Counted from the stretch's first letter, positions 9,303 through 17,919 are shown. The stretch: 64,000 nt of DNA from Rhizobium sp. Q54 (GCA_945861895.1 CAMAWF010000004.1:34188-98187); one strand, 5' to 3'. Translations and numbers: made by a program. The notes: generated by a model not told the origin, from the sequence alone.

Positions 9303-10292
9303 ATGCCTTGGTCTAAAGGACATTATGCGTTGGCGGCGCTTGCGTTCGCTATGGTCCAACCGTACGCGCCGGCGCATGCGCAGGATTATCCCACCAAAGC
9401 CATTACCATCGTCGTGCCGCTCGCCGCCGGTTCGGGCATGGACACGCTGGTGCGCCTCTATGCCGAAAAGCTTCAGGAGTCGCTGGGCAAGCCGGTGGTG
9501 GTGGAGAACAAGCCGGGCGCAGCCTTGATGCTGGCGGCCGCCGCGGTCGCCACCGCGCCGCCCGACGGTTACACGCTGCTGGTCTCGACCAGTTCCGCGA
9601 TGGCCATCAACCCGGTTCTCTACAAGAAGATCAACTACGATCATATCAAGGACTTCGTGCCGATTTCCTTTTACGTGAAATCACCGTTCATCCTGGTGGT
9701 GAACCCCGATCTCCCGGTCAAAACCGTGCCGGATCTCATCAAGCTCGCCAAGGAACGGCCGGCGCCGCTCAACTTCAGCTCACCAGGCGCGGGCGTCGCG
9801 CAACATCTATCGATCGAATACATGAAGCAGCGGTTCAACGTTCAGATGACGCACGTCCCCTATCGCAGCACCCCGCAATCGATCAGCGACATCGTTGCGG
9901 GCCATGTGCAACTCGGTTTTGCCGAGGCGGGCGCTTCGCTGCCGCTGATCCGCGAGGGCAAGCTGCGCGCGCTCGCGGTGTCGTCATCGACACGCATCCC
10001 GACCTTGCCCGATGTCGCGCCGTTCGCGGAAGCGGCGAATTCGCCGGGCTTCGAAGCGGTGTCGTGGCACATGCTCTACGCGCCGGCGGCAACGCCGAAG
10101 CCGATCGTGGACAGACTGCACCGGGAAATGGCGAAGATCATGAGCGCGCCGGAGATGAAGCAAAAAGCTTCCGTGATCGGTCTGTTGCCGCTCGATCCGC
10201 CGTCAATCGCCGAAACGCAAAAATATCTCGCCGATGAGCGCGAGAAGTGGGGCTCGCTGGTCAAGAAGCTCGGGCTTGAGGGCACGCAATAG
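9303..10292 (+). CDS. Tripartite tricarboxylate transporter substrate-binding protein (Bug/TctC family)
   Basis: 329 residues from the ATG at 9303, which has GGGAGG 8 nt upstream. A signal peptide ends near AHAQDYP. The Bug-family hallmarks are present: AITIVVPLAAGSGMDTLVRL, VVENKPGAALMLAAAAVA, GYTLLVSTSSAMAINP and the C-terminal YLADEREKWGSLVKKLGL. These periplasmic proteins bind carboxylates or related small molecules for TctAB permeases, or act as solo sensors. No TctA or TctB gene is present, so it is an orphan receptor. It lies between two minus-strand genes that are normally adjacent. Confidence 0.93.
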   Translation: MPWSKGHYALAALAFAMVQPYAPAHAQDYPTKAITIVVPLAAGSGMDTLVRLYAEKLQESLGKPVVVENKPGAALMLAAAAVATAPPDGYTLLVSTSSAMAINPVLYKKINYDHIKDFVPISFYVKSPFILVVNPDLPVKTVPDLIKLAKERPAPLNFSSPGAGVAQHLSIEYMKQRFNVQMTHVPYRSTPQSISDIVAGHVQLGFAEAGASLPLIREGKLRALAVSSSTRIPTLPDVAPFAEAANSPGFEAVSWHMLYAPAATPKPIVDRLHREMAKIMSAPEMKQKASVIGLLPLDPPSIAETQKYLADEREKWGSLVKKLGLEGTQ

Positions 10293-10324
10293 CGCCGCCG
10301 GTATACTGGATGCGGCGGGCGCGT

Positions 10325-10735
10325 TCAGCGCCCTGGCGTCCAAGCCTTGTAATCGCCGGTCGCCTTCGGACGGCGGCTTTGCGCCAGCGTCGAGCCGCTC
10401 GGACGGTGCGCGCCAGGCGTGCCGGTGAGATTGGGCCGGTGCGGCTTCTGCCACGGGCGCGGCTTGTAGGTCTCTTCGGTCGGCGGAATATCGACGGTGT
10501 GGTGCATCCAGCCGTGCCACGCCGGCGGAATGGTCGAGGCCTCGGCGTAGCCGTTGTAGACCACCCAGCGCCGCTCGAAGCCGAGCGTGGGGTCGATCTT
10601 GCCGCCGCGCGTGCGGTAGTAGCGGTTGCCCGCCTCATCCTCGCCGACCGGCTCGCCATAGAGCCGCGTCCACAGCTGCGTGCCGAAGGTCTGGCCGTTC
10701 CACCAGGTAAATATTTTCAGCAAGAACTGTTTCAT
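10325..10735 (-). CDS. NDUFA12-family protein (NADH:ubiquinone oxidoreductase accessory subunit-like)
   Basis: 136 residues. The conserved core is visible: KIFTWWNGQTFGTQLWTRL, GEPVGEDEAGNRYYRT, RRWVVYNGYAEASTIPPAWHGWMHH and PWQKPHRPNLTGTP. This is the alphaproteobacterial homologue of the mitochondrial complex I subunit NDUFA12. In bacteria it is an accessory complex I or related membrane-linked protein with no known catalysis. About 180 bp separate its start from the divergent kelch gene. Confidence 0.93.
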   Translation of the reverse strand: MKQFLLKIFTWWNGQTFGTQLWTRLYGEPVGEDEAGNRYYRTRGGKIDPTLGFERRWVVYNGYAEASTIPPAWHGWMHHTVDIPPTEETYKPRPWQKPHRPNLTGTPGAHRPSGSTLAQSRRPKATGDYKAWTPGR

Positions 10736-10918
10736 GACCTTACGCGTTATCAGTCAAGACACGGGCTTTTGCCAGCTACCCGCCCGCATGTCCATACCGC
10801 GCATACCGCCGCCGGCATGTTGCCGCCGCCGCCACGGCCACTATGCTTGCGGGCGATCGCCGTACTATCAAACGACGCAACAAGCACGATCGGCCCATCG
10901 CGGACATTGGAAGACACA

Positions 10919-11995
10919 ATGCTGAAATTCGTTCGCGGGCTTTGCGCCGCAGTGGCCGCCGCCGCGCTGCTTGCTGTTGCGGCACCGGCATGCGCGCAGG
11001 CACCGGCAACGCCGACGCCGGACAATCCCTGGGTCACGCTCGCGCCGTTTCCCGAACCTTTTGAAGATCTGCTTGGCGCAACCGCGGGCGGCAAGCTCTA
11101 TGTCTTCGGCGGGCTCGCACCCGGCTGGAGGCCGAAGGCGCTGGTGTTCGAATACGATCCGGCCAACGACACCTGGAGCAAAAAGAAACCGATGCCGCTC
11201 GGCGCGCACCGCTTCGCCCTAGCCTCGCACGGCGACAGAATCTACGCCTTCGGCGGATTCAAATATCCCGAATCCGGTGCCGCCGCCTGGGAGCCGGTCA
11301 ACAATGCCTGGGAATACGACCCCGCAAGCGATAGCTGGAAAGCGCTGGCGCCGATGCCGTCGAAACGCGGCGCGGCGGCGGCGGCCGTCGTGCAGGGAAA
11401 AATCTACGTCATCGGTGGCGCCGGCGCGATGCCGGGCGCCGGCGACGCCGCGATGGTTCCCACACGCCGCCACATGACGGTCGGCACGGTGGAGGAATAC
11501 GACCCGAAGACCGACAGCTGGCACACGCGCGCCGCATTGCCGACGCCGCGCAATCATCCCGCCGCCGCCACGGTGAACAACAGAATCTATGTGATCGGAG
11601 GGCGCATCGGGTCTGCCTTTGCGCTGCGCGGCAGCAACACCGATATCGTCGAGGCCTACGACCCCGGGAGCGACAGTTGGGGCGTCCCGCTTGAGCGCAT
11701 GCCGACGCCGCGCAGCGCTGCCGGATGGGGCATCTGGAAGAATCTCATCGTCATTGCCGGCGGCGAGAACCAGGAGGGCGGCGCGCTTGCGGGGTTTCGC
11801 GCCGTCGAGGCCTACGATCCGGCGCGCAATCAGTGGAAGGCGATGCCCACGATGCCGCATCCGCGCCGCGGGCTCGCCGCCGGCGTGATCGGCGACCGCT
11901 TTTATGCCGTGAGCGGCGAACCGCAGCCGGCAGCCGGCGGCACGCCGAGCGCGGCGCCGGCCGCGCAGGCGCTGCAACTCGACCTGGTGAAGTAG
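10919..11995 (+). CDS. Exported kelch-repeat beta-propeller protein
   Basis: 358 residues from the ATG at 10919, the first start that gives a signal peptide (cleavage near ACAQAPA); the upstream in-frame stretch is antisense to the NDUFA12 gene. At least five kelch blades are visible, each with a G-G pair and a downstream Y/W spacing: KLYVFGGLAPG, RIYAFGGFKYP, KIYVIGGAGAMPG, RIYVIGGRIGS, LIVIAGGENQEGG, then a final RFYAVSGE. A six-bladed propeller is likely. Bacterial periplasmic kelch proteins include sialate mutarotases and many of unknown role; nothing here singles out a substrate. Confidence 0.88.
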   Translation: MLKFVRGLCAAVAAAALLAVAAPACAQAPATPTPDNPWVTLAPFPEPFEDLLGATAGGKLYVFGGLAPGWRPKALVFEYDPANDTWSKKKPMPLGAHRFALASHGDRIYAFGGFKYPESGAAAWEPVNNAWEYDPASDSWKALAPMPSKRGAAAAAVVQGKIYVIGGAGAMPGAGDAAMVPTRRHMTVGTVEEYDPKTDSWHTRAALPTPRNHPAAATVNNRIYVIGGRIGSAFALRGSNTDIVEAYDPGSDSWGVPLERMPTPRSAAGWGIWKNLIVIAGGENQEGGALAGFRAVEAYDPARNQWKAMPTMPHPRRGLAAGVIGDRFYAVSGEPQPAAGGTPSAAPAAQALQLDLVK

Positions 11996-12732
11996 CGGGA
12001 CCGCAGGAAGCGCCCGGAAATGCCGGCTGTCGCGCAACCATGCGATGATTGCCGTGTGCGGTTCACTTGAAAGCGCCCCAGCCGGGGCCGGCGGGTACAC
12101 CGCAACGCTTTGAAGTGGATAAGAGAATCGGTGTTCGCTGGCGTCAAAAAACTGTCATGAAAGGCGCCGATTTGCCGCTTCGGGAGCGCGCCGGCCGGCA
12201 AGTTTTCACCGCTCCTTATCGCTCCAAAACCGCCCATAAGCTGGGGGTTTTCGCACCCCTACTGCAGCTATGAACAGGCCCGCGCATCCGGCAAACGAAT
12301 GAGCGCTTCCGATTCCGCCCAGTGTTTCCGATAGTTGCGGCTTGGCGGGCGGCGCTCGTCCCCGGAATTAACAGGGTAACCACAACATTTAGCGTTTGAT
12401 TCAGACTCTACGACTAGTTCTTGACGTGTGAGCCGAGTCTTACTAGGTTTTGGGTACAGCACGGCGCAGGTGGGTTTATGCGTCTCCGCCGACCGCTTTT
12501 CCATCATTGCCTTGGACATAACCCGCCCGGATTCGGCCTTGGCGGGGGTGGGATTTGCGTCGCCGGAATCGGGCCCTTTTGGCCCCGGCTTTGTGGTCAA
12601 CCGGTGCCGATCAACGGCGTCGGATATAAATAGGTAACAGGGTCGTCAAAGAAACCGGACGGGGCGGCAGCAGGACCGCCTCGACGTCTTCGCGAGCGGC
12701 GGAGGCGGCAAAAAAATAGGGGCTGAACGCCA
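11996..12732. other. 737-bp gene-free region upstream of nrdJ
   Basis: No convincing ORF, tRNA or B12-box was found. It contains a small GC-rich hairpin (GGGGG-TTTTCG-C-CCCC near 12242-12257), the putative nrdJ promoter at 12421-12449, and seven GANTC sites between 12126 and 12570 (12126, 12311, 12398, 12404, 12435, 12530, 12566). The DNA between the promoter and the nrdJ start would form a leader of roughly 275 nt containing another strong GC hairpin (GGGCCC-TTTT-GGCCCC, near 12571-12586). Confidence 0.6.
12421..12449 (+). promoter_or_regulatory. Putative nrdJ promoter with embedded GANTC site
   Basis: TTGACG (12421-12426), a 17-nt spacer and TAGGTT (12444-12449). A GAGTC at 12435-12439 lies inside the spacer, and GATTC (12398) and GACTC (12404) lie just upstream. 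GANTC is the CcrM methylation site of alphaproteobacteria, and GcrA acts at sigma-70 promoters that carry such sites. Cell-cycle control of nrdJ is therefore possible but unproven. Confidence 0.5.
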
Positions 12733-15700
12733 ATGCGGATCGAACGTCGCTACACCAAGGACGGCCAGTCGGCCTATGCCGGCATCGCGTTCCGGCACAC
12801 CACCAGCGAGATCAAGAATCCCGACGGCTCGGTGGTGTTCCGGCTCGAGAATGTCGAGGTGCCGGAATTCTGGTCGCAGGTGGCCTCCGACGTGCTGGCG
12901 CAGAAATATTTCCGCAAGGCCGGCGTCCCTGCCCGGCTGAAAAAGTTCGAAGAAAATTCCATTCCCTCGTTCCTCTGGCGCTCGGTCGCCGACGAGGACG
13001 CGCTGGCCGCGCTGCCCGAGAAGGAGCGCATCGTCGGCGAGCATTCCTGCAAGCAGGTGTTCGATCGTCTGGCCGGCACCTGGACCTATTGGGGCTGGAA
13101 GGGCGGCTATTTCGACGGCGAGGAGGACGCGCAGGCGTTCTTCGACGAGCTGCGCCACATGCTGGCGATGCAGATGTGCGCGCCGAATTCGCCGCAATGG
13201 TTCAACACCGGACTGCACTGGGCCTATGGCATCGACGGGCCGAGCCAGGGCCACTACTACGTCGATTTCCAGACCGGCAAGCTGACCAAATCGAAATCCT
13301 CCTACGAACATCCGCAGCCGCACGCCTGCTTCATCCAGTCGATCTCCGACGACCTCGTCAACGAAGGCGGGATCATGGATCTGTGGGTGCGCGAGGCGCG
13401 GCTGTTCAAATACGGCTCCGGCACCGGCTCGAAGTTCTCGCTGTTGCGCGGGGAAGGCGAAAAATTATCCGGCGGCGGCAGGTCGTCCGGGCTGATGAGC
13501 TTTTTGAAGATCGGCGACCGCGCGGCGGGCGCGATCAAGTCCGGCGGCACCACGCGCCGCGCGGCAAAAATGGTGGTGGTCGACGCCGACCATCCCGACA
13601 TCGAGCAATATATCGACTGGAAGGTGACCGAAGAGCAGAAGGTGGCGGCGCTCGTCACCGGCTCGAAGATCAACCAGAAGCATCTGCGCGCGGTGCTCAA
13701 GGCCTGCGTGAATTGCGAGGGAAGCGGCGACGACTGCTTTTCACCGGAGAAAAACCCCGCGCTCAAGCGCGAGATCAGGGCGGCGCGCAAGAACCACGTG
13801 CCCGACAACATCATCCAGCGCGTGATCCAGTTCGCCAAGCAGGGCTACACCGACATCGAATTCCCGGTCTACGACACCGATTGGGATTCGGATGCCTATC
13901 TCACCGTGTCGGGGCAGAACTCCAACAATTCGGTGCGCGTCACCGACGAGTTCCTCAAGGCGGTGGAATCCGACGCCAACTGGGATTTGTTCTGGCGCAC
14001 CAAGGGCCGCAAGATCGCCAAGACCGTGAAGGCGCGCGAGCTGTGGGAAAAAATCGGCTACGCCGCCTGGGCCTGCGCCGATCCCGGCTTGCAATTCCAC
14101 ACCACGGTGAACGACTGGCACACGTGTCCCGCCTCGGGCCCGATCCGCGCGTCGAACCCGTGCTCGGAATACATGTTCCTCGACGACACCGCGTGCAATC
14201 TCGCGTCGTTGAACTTGCTCACCTTCTACACCCCCACCCCTCCCTCCCCCGCAAGCGGGGGAGGGTTAGGGAGGGGGTCCTTCGACATCGAGAGCTACGA
14301 ACACGCGGTGCGGCTGTGGACGGTGGTGCTGGAAATCTCCGTGCTGATGGCGCAGTTCCCGTCCAAGCAGATCGCGGAACTGTCCTACGAATTCCGCACG
14401 CTCGGACTTGGCTATGCCAATATCGGCGGGCTGCTGATGTCGTCGGGCATTTCCTACGACAGCGAATCCGGCCGCGCCATTTGCGGCGCGCTCACCGCCA
14501 TCATGACCGGTGTGAGCTACGCAACGTCAGCCGAAATGGCGCAAAAGCTCGGCCCCTTCCCCGGCTTCAAGAAAAACCGCGAGCACATGCTGCGCGTGAT
14601 GCGCAACCACCGCCGCGCGGCGCATGGCGAGCGCACCGGCTTCGAAAAAGTGGCGACGCCGCCGGTGCCGCTCGATCACGGCTCCTGCCAAGCCCTGGGT
14701 GAAAACGGGCAGAAACTGGTCGCGCACGCGCGCGCCGCCTGGGACCGCGCGCTGGCGCTCGGCGAGCAGCACGGCTATCGCAACGCGCAGGCGACCGTCA
14801 TTGCGCCGACCGGCACCATCGGCCTGGTGATGGATTGCGACACCACCGGCATCGAGCCGGACTTCGCGCTGGTGAAATTCAAGAAGCTCGCCGGCGGCGG
14901 CTATTTCAAGATCATCAACCGCGCGGTGCCGGAGGCGCTGCGCACGCTCGGCTACAAGGAAAGCGAGATCGCCGAGATCGAGGCCTATGCCGTCGGCCAC
15001 GGCGGGCTCGGCCAGGCGCCGGCGATCAACCACAGCACGCTGAAGACCAAAGGCTTCACCGACGAAGCCATCGCCAAGGTGGAAAAAGCGCTGCCGACCG
15101 CCTTCGACATCAAGTTTGCGTTTAACAAATGGACGCTGGGCGAGGACTTCTGCGTCAAGACGCTCGCCATTCCCGCCGACGCGCTCGCCGTGCCCAATTT
15201 CGACCTGCTGGCGCATATCGGCTTCGGCAAGCGCGAGATCGAGGCGGCGAACATTCACGTCTGCGGCGCCATGACGGTGGAAGGCGCGCCGCATCTCAAG
15301 CCCGAGCACTATCCGGTGTTCGACTGCGCCAATCCGTGCGGCCGCACGGGAAAACGCTATCTCTCGGTGCAAAGCCACATCCAGATGATGGCGGCGGCGC
15401 AGCCGTTCATCTCCGGCGCCATTTCCAAGACCATCAACATGCCGAACGAGGCTTCGGTTGCGGACTGCAAGTCGGCTTATCTGATGTCGTGGAAGCTGGC
15501 GCTCAAGGCCAACGCGCTCTACCGCGACGGCTCGAAGCTTTCGCAGCCGCTCAATTCGCAGCTCATCGCCGATGACGACGACGAGGACGATACGGTCGAG
15601 GCCTTCCTCGACAAGCCGATGGCGGCGCGCGTCACTGGCCTGGCCGAAAAAGTCGTCGAGCGCATTGTCGAGCGCATCACTGTGCTGCGCGAGCGCGAGA

Positions 15701-16497
15701 AGCTGCCCGACCGGCGCAAGGGCTATACCCAGAAAGCCGTGGTCGGCGGACATAAAGTGTATTTGCGCACCGGCGAATACGACGATGGCCGCTTGGGCGA
15801 AATCTTCATCGACATGCACAAGGAAGGCGCTGCGTTGCGCTCATTCATCAACAATTTCGCCATCGCGGTGTCGCTCGGCCTGCAATACGGCGTGCCGCTG
15901 GAGGAATATGTCGACGCCTTCACCTTCACGCGCTTCGAGCCGGCAGGCCCCGTGCAGGGCAACGACTCGATCAAATACGCAACCTCGATTCTCGACTACG
16001 TGTTCCGCGAGCTGGCGGTGTCGTACCAGTCGCGCTTCGACCTCGCCCATGTGGACCCGAGCGAGGCCGGCTTCGACGCGCTCGGCAAAGGCACCGAGGA
16101 AGGCAAGCCGGCTTCCGCCGCGAGCTACGTCTCCAAGGGCCTCACGCGCAGCCGCACCGATCGTCTGCAAGTGGTCGGCGGCGCTTCACCCTCACCTGCA
16201 GGGGGAGGGTCGGCCGGTGAAACCGGCCGGGGTGGGGTGAGCAACATCACGGCGTTCTCTGGCGCCGCAACCGCCCTCAAACCCGAGCCGGAAGCCAAGC
16301 TCTCGCCCACCGAGAAGCTGGAAGCCCTGCAATGGACCAACGCCGACGCCCGCGCGCTCGCCACCGAAAAGCGCATGGAAGCCAAAGCCAAGGGCTATGA
16401 GGGCGAAGCCTGCGGCGAGTGCGGGAATTTCACTTTGGTGCGGAATGGGACGTGCATGAAGTGCGATACGTGCGGATCGACGACGGGGTGTTCGTGA
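12733..16497 (+). CDS. nrdJ: Vitamin B12-dependent (class II) ribonucleoside-diphosphate reductase
   Basis: 1254 residues, in the size range of the long NrdJ type. It makes deoxynucleotides using adenosylcobalamin, independent of oxygen. Visible features are [27 protein letters not shown], the [22 protein letters not shown] active-site region (split here only for length), [24 protein letters not shown] and the C-terminal zinc-ribbon [22 protein letters not shown] with the final GCS. Two low-complexity insertions interrupt otherwise conserved sequence: about 17 codons at 14230-14280 and a Gly/Ser-rich segment at about 16186-16243. Both coincide with palindromic DNA and keep the frame. The last 37 codons are repeated downstream at 17001-17111, and a degenerate version occurs at 17667-17744. 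Confidence 0.97.
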   Translation: MRIERRYTKDGQSAYAGIAFRHTTSEIKNPDGSVVFRLENVEVPEFWSQVASDVLAQKYFRKAGVPARLKKFEENSIPSFLWRSVADEDALAALPEKERIVGEHSCKQVFDRLAGTWTYWGWKGGYFDGEEDAQAFFDELRHMLAMQMCAPNSPQWFNTGLHWAYGIDGPSQGHYYVDFQTGKLTKSKSSYEHPQPHACFIQSISDDLVNEGGIMDLWVREARLFKYGSGTGSKFSLLRGEGEKLSGGGRSSGLMSFLKIGDRAAGAIKSGGTTRRAAKMVVVDADHPDIEQYIDWKVTEEQKVAALVTGSKINQKHLRAVLKACVNCEGSGDDCFSPEKNPALKREIRAARKNHVPDNIIQRVIQFAKQGYTDIEFPVYDTDWDSDAYLTVSGQNSNNSVRVTDEFLKAVESDANWDLFWRTKGRKIAKTVKARELWEKIGYAAWACADPGLQFHTTVNDWHTCPASGPIRASNPCSEYMFLDDTACNLASLNLLTFYTPTPPSPASGGGLGRGSFDIESYEHAVRLWTVVLEISVLMAQFPSKQIAELSYEFRTLGLGYANIGGLLMSSGISYDSESGRAICGALTAIMTGVSYATSAEMAQKLGPFPGFKKNREHMLRVMRNHRRAAHGERTGFEKVATPPVPLDHGSCQALGENGQKLVAHARAAWDRALALGEQHGYRNAQATVIAPTGTIGLVMDCDTTGIEPDFALVKFKKLAGGGYFKIINRAVPEALRTLGYKESEIAEIEAYAVGHGGLGQAPAINHSTLKTKGFTDEAIAKVEKALPTAFDIKFAFNKWTLGEDFCVKTLAIPADALAVPNFDLLAHIGFGKREIEAANIHVCGAMTVEGAPHLKPEHYPVFDCANPCGRTGKRYLSVQSHIQMMAAAQPFISGAISKTINMPNEASVADCKSAYLMSWKLALKANALYRDGSKLSQPLNSQLIADDDDEDDTVEAFLDKPMAARVTGLAEKVVERIVERITVLREREKLPDRRKGYTQKAVVGGHKVYLRTGEYDDGRLGEIFIDMHKEGAALRSFINNFAIAVSLGLQYGVPLEEYVDAFTFTRFEPAGPVQGNDSIKYATSILDYVFRELAVSYQSRFDLAHVDPSEAGFDALGKGTEEGKPASAASYVSKGLTRSRTDRLQVVGGASPSPAGGGSAGETGRGGVSNITAFSGAATALKPEPEAKLSPTEKLEALQWTNADARALATEKRMEAKAKGYEGEACGECGNFTLVRNGTCMKCDTCGSTTGCS
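14230..14280. repeat. Palindromic repeat inserted in frame in nrdJ
   Basis: About 24-nt arms around a 2-nt AA loop: left ACCCCCACCCCTCCCTCC.., right ..GGGAGGGGGT, ending at 14278. It encodes [17 protein letters not shown] between NLLTFY and FDIESYEH. Those flanks are near-contiguous in NrdJ homologues as I know them. The length is 51 nt, a multiple of three, so the frame survives. Confidence 0.85.
16186..16240. repeat. Second palindromic repeat within the nrdJ frame
   Basis: Outer arms TCACCCTCACC (16186-16196) and GGTGGGGTGA (16231-16240), with an inner hairpin GGCCGGT-GAA-ACCGGCC. It encodes a Gly/Ser/Pro-rich segment ([17 protein letters not shown]) between VVGGA and SNITAFSG, in the variable linker before the C-terminal zinc domain. 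It is a different palindrome from that at 14230. Confidence 0.8.
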
Positions 16498-16540
16498 AGG
16501 TCAATTATCTCACGAAGTGAGTAACAAATTGGGTGCGTCA

Positions 16541-16971
16541 ATGGGTGCAATACAGGACTTGCTGCAGGAGGTGCCGCTATCTGCGGTCCTAAAAGAGCGC
16601 GTTGCCCTCGCGGAACAAAAATACGAAAGGGCGATGAGGGAAAACGCAGATCTCAAGCAACGGATACAGACACTAGAAGAAGAGAATGCCGGTCTCCGCA
16701 CCCAAATCCCGCAACAAGAACGGGCCGAAAGTTTGGACGCCATACCGTGCGGGTTCTCGTGCACCTTTTCCGGGCCGAGGGGGATGATCGCGATGTCGGG
16801 ATAACGGCCCGAATGCTGCAGATGGAAAAGGGAATCGTGAAGTACCACCTTGACCAACTCAAGGATAAGGGTTTCGCGACGTGCACCGGTGGAAATTACG
16901 TCAGCGGTCAGGTCTACTGGGCCCTAACACCGGCGGGCCGAAAATATGCCGTCCAACAGAAACTGGTATAA
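16541..16971 (+). pseudogene. Coiled-coil plus winged-helix protein, apparently frameshifted
   Basis: Two overlapping reading frames look like halves of one protein. The first (from the ATG at 16541; an in-frame ATG also occurs at 16517) encodes MGAIQDLLQEVPLSAVLKER and a heptad-rich coiled coil up to RAESLDA. The second, open from about 16735 to the stop at 16971, encodes VRVLVHLFRAEGDD, ITARMLQMEKGIVKYHLDQL and YWALTPAGRKYAV, which reads as a winged-helix DNA-binding domain. The switch falls near 16735-16747. Either a frameshift mutation or programmed frameshifting would explain it; I favour a mutation. It lies between two copies of the nrdJ 3' end. Confidence 0.6.
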
Positions 16972-17000
16972 CGCCAAAAATTGGGACACGCGAAAAACAG

Positions 17001-17111
17001 GCCAAGGACTATGAGGGCGAAGCCTGCGGCGAATGCGGGAATTTCACTTTGGTGCGGAATGGGACGTGCATGAAGTGCGATACCTGCGGGAGCACCACGG
17101 GGTGTTCGTGA
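17001..17111 (+). pseudogene. Second copy of the nrdJ 3' end (zinc-ribbon tail)
   Basis: Aligns without gaps to 16387-16497 at an offset of 614, with 8 mismatches in 111 bp by eye. It encodes the same C-terminal tail ([18 protein letters not shown], then [15 protein letters not shown]) and the similarity stops at the TGA stop codon. An in-frame ORF runs in from 16881, but its upstream part is an off-frame reading of the winged-helix gene, so it is unlikely to be a real protein. Confidence 0.9.
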
Positions 17112-17143
17112 GAACGTGAACGCGACCCACTCAGGATAGCGAT

Positions 17144-17401
17144 ATGCCAGTCGTTTTCCGCGAGAGTGGCCTGCGTTATTTCTTCTTTTCGAACGAGGGC
17201 GCTCCGCGTGAAGCGCCGCATATCCACGTGATAGGCGGCGGCCGGGATGCCAAGATTTGGCTGGAGCCAGAGGCGTCCATCGCAGACAGCTACGGCTTCA
17301 ATTCAAGGGAACTCTCTGCTATTCTGCTTACCGTTACGAATAATCGCGATCGCATCTTAAAGGCTTGGCATGAGCATTTCGGCAACGGCCGTCCGCTTTG
17401 A
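17144..17401 (+). CDS. DUF4160 family protein
   Basis: 85 residues with the DUF4160 pattern MPVVFRESGLRYFFFSNEG, REAPHIHV, DAKIWLEPEASIADSYGF and the C-terminal ILKAWHEHFG. AGGA lies 8 nt before the ATG. DUF4160 genes are commonly paired with DUF2442 genes, as here, and the pair is often listed as a candidate toxin-antitoxin module; biochemical function is not established as far as I know. The gene overlaps the DUF2442 gene by 32 nt. It lies between the second and third copies of the nrdJ tail. Confidence 0.85.
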   Translation: MPVVFRESGLRYFFFSNEGAPREAPHIHVIGGGRDAKIWLEPEASIADSYGFNSRELSAILLTVTNNRDRILKAWHEHFGNGRPL

Positions 17402-17618
17402 CGACGACACCATGTGGGTCGACCTGACCGACGGCCGCACGCTCGGCGTGCCGCTGGCATGGTTTCCGCGCCTGCTTCGCGCAACGCCAGCCGAACGCGA
17501 ACGCGTCGAACTAAGCCGCGTCGGCCTTCATTGGGAAAATATCGACGAGGATATTTCCATCGCCGCTCTGCTCGCCGGACGCGGCGACACGACTAGGCAG
17601 GAAGAACACGCGGCCTGA
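17370..17618 (+). CDS. DUF2442 family protein
   Basis: 82 residues: MSISATAVRFDDDTMWVDL, TDGRTLGVPLAWFPRL, RVGLHWENIDEDISIAALL. The DLTDGRTLxVPLxWFPRL core is the DUF2442 hallmark. It overlaps the end of the DUF4160 gene by 32 nt, so translation is probably coupled. The partner role (antitoxin-like) is inferred from the pairing only. Confidence 0.85.
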   Translation: MSISATAVRFDDDTMWVDLTDGRTLGVPLAWFPRLLRATPAERERVELSRVGLHWENIDEDISIAALLAGRGDTTRQEEHAA

Positions 17619-17666
17619 AGCTGCGCCGACTCGCGGCAAGGGTGTCGCAAGGCGAGCCTTGCGGCG

Positions 17667-17744
17667 ATGCAGAAATTTCATTTTGGTGAAAAGGAAACGC
17701 GCATGAAGTGCGATACGTGTGAAAACGCGACGGGGTGCAGCTGA
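17667..17744 (+). pseudogene. Third, degenerate copy of the nrdJ tail as a 25-codon ORF
   Basis: An ATG-to-TGA frame encodes MQKFHFGEKETRMKCDTCEN followed by ATGCS. It aligns residue for residue with [23 protein letters not shown] of NrdJ, keeping two of the cysteine pairs but losing the first. Its TGA overlaps the ATG of the next gene (TGATG at 17742-17746). Whether it is translated is unknown; most likely it is the decayed remains of the original nrdJ 3' end. Confidence 0.7.
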
Positions 17745-17899
17745 TGCCGCAGTTTAGCCGAAGCACGCTCAACCTCATCGTCGGCATTCTTATCATCGTG
17801 GTTCTGGTGATCGGCTATCAACTCTACCAGGACCGCCAGCAGCCGAAGGGCGTGCAGATCAACGTCGGCCCGGGCGGAATATCGATCAAGGAGAAATAG
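17744..17899 (+). CDS. Small single-span membrane protein, 51 residues
   Basis: MPQFSRSTLNLIVGILIIVV begins a short N-terminus and a hydrophobic helix (about 9-25, ending near GYQLYQ), followed by a charged stretch and a Gly-rich C-terminus (GVQINVGPGGISIKEK). Similar tiny proteins with a YQLYQ motif and a G-x-x-I-x-x-G end occur in Bradyrhizobiaceae, from memory; function unknown. Its start overlaps the stop of the third nrdJ-tail copy, and it is followed by a good terminator. It may have been the original neighbour of nrdJ before small-gene insertion. Confidence 0.75.
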   Translation: MPQFSRSTLNLIVGILIIVVLVIGYQLYQDRQQPKGVQINVGPGGISIKEK

Positions 17900-17919
17900 C
17901 GTGTAGCTAATCTTCTCCG

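Noticed and set aside
12428..12637. ORFs in the nrdJ leader (69-70 residues)
   Set aside because: No ribosome site, no domain, composition of non-coding DNA, and two frames are equally open.
12450..12732. Cobalamin riboswitch before nrdJ
   Set aside because: No B12-box-like sequence and no matching arrangement of stems could be found by eye.
16881..17111. 76-codon ORF ending in the NrdJ tail
   Set aside because: Its first half is the winged-helix gene read out of frame; only the tail is meaningful.
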